In this document: positions 61,291 to 64,000 of the stretch, piece after piece | How positions within the stretch are numbered: the first letter of the stretch is position 1 | How the letters are laid out: every line of letters begins with the position of its first letter | Assembly: GCA_030430385.1 (NCBI GenBank) | Contig: JAUIFO010000006.1 | Coordinates: 124,001 to 188,000 of the forward strand | From: Bacteroidia bacterium | Lineage (GTDB): Bacteria; Bacteroidota; Bacteroidia; Flavobacteriales; Flavobacteriaceae | Length of the DNA stretch: 64,000 nt | Direction of reading: 5' to 3' | The notes under the pieces: model-generated | Told to the model about the DNA's origin: nothing | The model's database searches: none | What the model saw: the letters and a program-made list of their open reading frames with translations, nothing else | Position numbers and translations under genes: made by a program

Positions 61291-62556
61291 ATGTATAAAA
61301 CATTCTCCGCTGAAGAAGCCTTAAAAGTTGTTAAGTCGAATGATAAAGTCTATTTACATGCAGCGGCAGCAGCTCCAACAATCTTAATAAAAGCGCTAAC
61401 TGAGAGACATGAAGAATTGAGAAATGTGGAAATTTGTCAATTGCATACTGAAGGTGAAGCGCCATATGCGAATCCGGAGTATAAAGAAAGTTTTCATGTG
61501 AATTCATTCTTTATTGGTAAAAATGTAAGACATACATTAAAAGCTGGTAACGGATCCTATACACCTGTTTTTTTGAGTGAGTTGCCAAAATTGTTCAAAA
61601 AGAATATTGTAGATATAAAGGTTGCTCTTATACATGTTTCGGTGCCTGATCAACATGGTTATTGTTCTTTAGGTGTTTCGGTTGAAGCTACTTTAGCTGC
61701 AATTGATAATGCAGACCATGTTATTGCTCAAGTGAATAAACAAATGCCTAGAACTTTTGGAGATGGAATCATTCATGTTTCTGAAATTGATGCATTCGTC
61801 GAGGTTGACGAACCTTTACCATCACATCCTGTTACCGAACCAACTTCAATTGAAGCTAAAATTGGTGATTATGTTGCCGAATTAATTGATGATAGAAGTA
61901 CCCTTCAAATGGGAATTGGAAGTATTCCAAATGCTGTTTTATCGCGTTTACACAATCATAAGGATTTAGGTCTTCATACCGAAATGTTTTCAGATGGTGT
62001 TATTGATTTAATACTAAAAGATGTCATCAACGGAAATTATAAAGGTGTGAATCCTGGACGTGCTATGGCAACTTTCTTAATGGGATCTCAGCGTTTATAC
62101 GATTACGTGGATAATAATCCATTTATTGAAATGCGATCATCCGATTTTGTAAATGATGTATCCATTATCAAGTTAAATCCACGAATGGTCGCTATAAATT
62201 CAGCCATTGAAGTTGATGTTACTGGTCAGGTGTGTGCAGATTCAATTGGTTCAAAGATGTATTCTGGAGTTGGCGGGCAAATGGATTTCATTAGAGGCGC
62301 ATCATTGAGTGACGAAGGAAAAGCTATTATTGCTTTACCATCGATTACCAAAAAAGGCATCAGTAGAATAGTTCCATCTCTTAAATCTGGAGCTGGAGTA
62401 GTAACAACAAGAGCACATGTGCATTATGTAGTCACTGAATATGGTGTTGCCAATCTTTATGGGAAAACCATAAATGAACGTGTCAAGTCTTTAGTGGATA
62501 TTGCGCATCCCGATCATAGAGAGGCCCTAGATCGTGCGTATTATGAAATGCTGTAA
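61291..62556 (+). CDS. Acetyl-CoA hydrolase/transferase family protein (4-hydroxybutyrate CoA-transferase-like)
   Basis: 421 residues, two-domain CoA-transferase of the Cat1/AbfT type. N-terminal VKSNDKVYLHAAAAAPTILIKALTERHEEL; LQMGIGSIPNAVLSRLHNHKDLGLHTEMFSDG; the glycine-rich SKMYSGVGGQMDFIRGASLSDEGKAIIALPS; and TEYGVANLYGKTINERVKSLVDIAHPDHRE, which carries the Glu that forms the CoA thioester in this family. Likely moves CoA between acyl donors (acetyl/butyryl/4-hydroxybutyryl) or hydrolyses acetyl-CoA. Ends adjacent to the convergent HAD gene. Confidence 0.92.
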   Translation: MYKTFSAEEALKVVKSNDKVYLHAAAAAPTILIKALTERHEELRNVEICQLHTEGEAPYANPEYKESFHVNSFFIGKNVRHTLKAGNGSYTPVFLSELPKLFKKNIVDIKVALIHVSVPDQHGYCSLGVSVEATLAAIDNADHVIAQVNKQMPRTFGDGIIHVSEIDAFVEVDEPLPSHPVTEPTSIEAKIGDYVAELIDDRSTLQMGIGSIPNAVLSRLHNHKDLGLHTEMFSDGVIDLILKDVINGNYKGVNPGRAMATFLMGSQRLYDYVDNNPFIEMRSSDFVNDVSIIKLNPRMVAINSAIEVDVTGQVCADSIGSKMYSGVGGQMDFIRGASLSDEGKAIIALPSITKKGISRIVPSLKSGAGVVTTRAHVHYVVTEYGVANLYGKTINERVKSLVDIAHPDHREALDRAYYEML

Positions 62557-62979
62557 TTATTTGAAAAGTCCGAAAAATCCTTTTTTTCGTTTGAGTGGTT
62601 TTAAATCGGGTTCTTCGTTAGTAATGAGTTGGTAAACTTCTCCCCATCCAAGGATACCACCAATGTTTCTGTCGTCAATGTAGATGTCGGCATAAATTTT
62701 CCGACTTACAGAATCATCATATTTTTCTTCAGGGAAACTTTGATTTACAGCATAAAATGTAATCCCATTATCTTTACAAAACTGCACAGCTTCCTCAAGT
62801 TTTTTACCACTTCTGTAGGTCCATAATATAAGTCTATGACCATCGTGTTGCAGTCGCTTCATGGTTTCAAATGCAAAGATTCTTGGTTTTCCAACCTTTG
62901 GATAAGCATCTTCTACAATTGTGCCATCAAAGTCAATTGCTATAACTAATTTATCTAGAAAGTGATTAGGATGATTCAT
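62557..62979 (-). CDS. Small HAD-like phosphatase (BT0820-type)
   Basis: 140 residues. HAD motif I is IAIDFDGTIVEDAYPKVGKPR (nucleophile Asp16, acid Asp18); motif II RLILWTYRSG (Thr/Ser region), motif IV YIDDRNIGG (acidic pair). The short length and missing cap resemble a family described in Bacteroides (BT0820-like HADs); the substrate is unknown. The C-terminus is short and basic (KPLKRKKGFFGLFK). Convergent with the CoA-transferase and 34 nt from gpmI downstream on the same strand. Confidence 0.85.
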   Translation of the reverse strand: MNHPNHFLDKLVIAIDFDGTIVEDAYPKVGKPRIFAFETMKRLQHDGHRLILWTYRSGKKLEEAVQFCKDNGITFYAVNQSFPEEKYDDSVSRKIYADIYIDDRNIGGILGWGEVYQLITNEEPDLKPLKRKKGFFGLFK

Positions 62980-63013
62980 ATAGCGTGTAAAAATACAATA
63001 AATATCAAATTAA

Positions 63014-64000
63014 CTAAAGCGTTACTAAAGACTTTTGAGTCATAGCTTCAGGTTGTGCTATACCCATTAATTTTAATATTGTAGGTGCGATATCACCAAG
63101 AATACCATCATGAATTGTTGTTTTATCATTATTGATCAATATAATAGGCACTGGATTTGTTGTATGAGCAGTATGTGGTGTTCCATCAGGATTTATCATT
63201 GTTTCGCAATTACCATGATCTGCAATCAATAAGGTAGTATAATCGTTTTCAAGAGCAGCTGTGACGACATCTTTAACGCAAACATCAACAGCTTCACATG
63301 CTTTAATGGCAGCTTCCATAACACCTGTATGTCCTACCATATCACCATTAGCAAAATTCAAACAAATAAAATCCACATCACCTTTTTGAATTTCAGGCAC
63401 TAAAGCATCTCTGAGTTCATAAGCACTCATTTCGGGCTTTAGATCGTAAGTAGCTACTTTAGGCGAATTTCTTAAAATTCTGGTTTCACCTTCAAAAGCA
63501 TTTTCATTACCTCCAGAAAAAAAGAAAGTAACGTGTGGGTACTTTTCGGTTTCAGCAATTCTAATTTGTGTTTTTTGATGTTGCGCTAAAACTTCTCCAA
63601 GAGTGTCTTTTAAATTGTCCTTATTGAAGATCACGTTGATACCTTTAAAAGTCTCATCATAATTGGTCATGGTCACGTAATGCAAATCGAGTTGATGCAT
63701 GTTTTGCTCATGAAAGTCCTTTTGTGATAAGGCTTCAGTGAGTTGTCGACCTCGATCCGTTCTGAAATTAAAAAAGATAACAACGTCACCATCTTTTATT
63801 GTGGCTACAGGCAGATGATTGTCATCAACCATAACAATAGGTTTTATAAATTCGTCTGTGGTGTTATTGTCATAACTCTCTTGTATGGCTTCAGTAGCAT
63901 TTTGAACAAGCAGACCTTCACCATTAACTAAAGCGTCATAGGCTAGTTTTACACGTTCCCAACGTTTATCACGATCCATAGCATAATAGCGTCCAGTAAT
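63014..64000 (-). CDS. gpmI: 2,3-bisphosphoglycerate-independent phosphoglycerate mutase (partial, C-terminal part)
   Basis: The frame is open to the window edge and lacks the N-terminus; the visible 328 residues run from ITGRYYAMDRDKRWERVKLAYDALVNGEG to the C-terminus. Interconverts 3- and 2-phosphoglycerate in glycolysis. The substrate/transferase domain contributes DGDVVIFFNFRTDRGRQLTEAL (Arg ligands); the phosphatase-like core gives metal ligands in FICLNFANGDMVGHTGVMEAA, LLIADHGNCETM and TPHTAHTTNPVP (Asp, His). iPGM is the usual Bacteroidota enzyme. The ATG at 63979 is internal, not the start. Confidence 0.96.
   Translation of the reverse strand: MTGRYYAMDRDKRWERVKLAYDALVNGEGLLVQNATEAIQESYDNNTTDEFIKPIVMVDDNHLPVATIKDGDVVIFFNFRTDRGRQLTEALSQKDFHEQNMHQLDLHYVTMTNYDETFKGINVIFNKDNLKDTLGEVLAQHQKTQIRIAETEKYPHVTFFFSGGNENAFEGETRILRNSPKVATYDLKPEMSAYELRDALVPEIQKGDVDFICLNFANGDMVGHTGVMEAAIKACEAVDVCVKDVVTAALENDYTTLLIADHGNCETMINPDGTPHTAHTTNPVPIILINNDKTTIHDGILGDIAPTILKLMGIAQPEAMTQKSLVTL

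Noticed and set aside
1..64000. rRNA, tRNA, insertion sequences, prophage, integrase or CRISPR-Cas
   Set aside because: No cloverleaf-like sequence, rRNA-like block, transposase, integrase, terminal inverted repeat or repeat-spacer pattern was seen by eye in gaps or genes.

Overview
The window looks like chromosomal DNA of a marine member of the Flavobacteriaceae (Bacteroidota). The DNA is AT-rich. Many genes carry Bacteroidota TAnnTTTG-type -7 boxes. Three secreted proteins end in type IX secretion (T9SS) sorting domains, and two T9SS parts are encoded (the DUF5103 plug protein and PorT). There is also a complete Na+-translocating NADH:quinone reductase operon, a menaquinone methyltransferase and many SPII lipoproteins. 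I see no rRNA, tRNA, CRISPR array, transposase or prophage. Most of the window is ordinary core genome, with a few accessory islands.

Layout. 1-2.9 kb: a minus-strand run of two YD-like lipoproteins, an ECF sigma factor and a membrane protein cut by the window edge. 2.9-5.8 kb: rpsO and pnp. 5.9-12 kb: a lipoprotein, a large secreted GxSxG hydrolase with a T9SS tail, a small lipoprotein and another T9SS cargo. 12-17.4 kb: accD, fbaA, a TamL-type Omp85 lipoprotein and a divergent TrmH-family methyltransferase. 17.5-24 kb: the T9SS plug protein, cysteine dioxygenase divergent from a PLP decarboxylase (a likely hypotaurine/taurine pair), apaG, an uncharacterised protein and pruA. 24-27.8 kb: an Omp28-like lipoprotein, a TlpA-like thioredoxin and a DUF6029 protein.

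27.8-34.9 kb is the most interesting stretch. It holds an ECF sigma / FecR / STN-TonB receptor cassette next to a small helical ORF and two acidic lipoproteins built of lipocalin-like repeats. A bipartite motif, GGGACA, then 12 nt, then GTTGTTTYAAKAATA, occurs three times with exact spacing: before fecR, before the small ORF and before the large lipoprotein. It is a candidate promoter for one shared regulon. The lipoprotein also holds a roughly 320-bp, ~97% identical tandem duplication.

34.9-43.3 kb: rsmG, a fatty acid desaturase, an aspartate aminotransferase-like enzyme, two small membrane proteins, trkH-trkA, menG and porT. 43.4-52.2 kb: nqrABCDEF, DUF4846, a 125-residue protein and a lipoprotein ApbE that probably flavinylates NqrB and NqrC. 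A CAGT/ACTG inverted-repeat element lies between nqrD and nqrE. 52.3-59.2 kb: a TPR protein, a decayed fragment of the methyltransferase gene found about 6 kb further on, a LytS/LytTR-type two-component system and a beta-helix T9SS protein. 59.2-64 kb: DUF423, methyltransferase, map, a CoA-transferase, a small HAD protein and the C-terminal part of gpmI.
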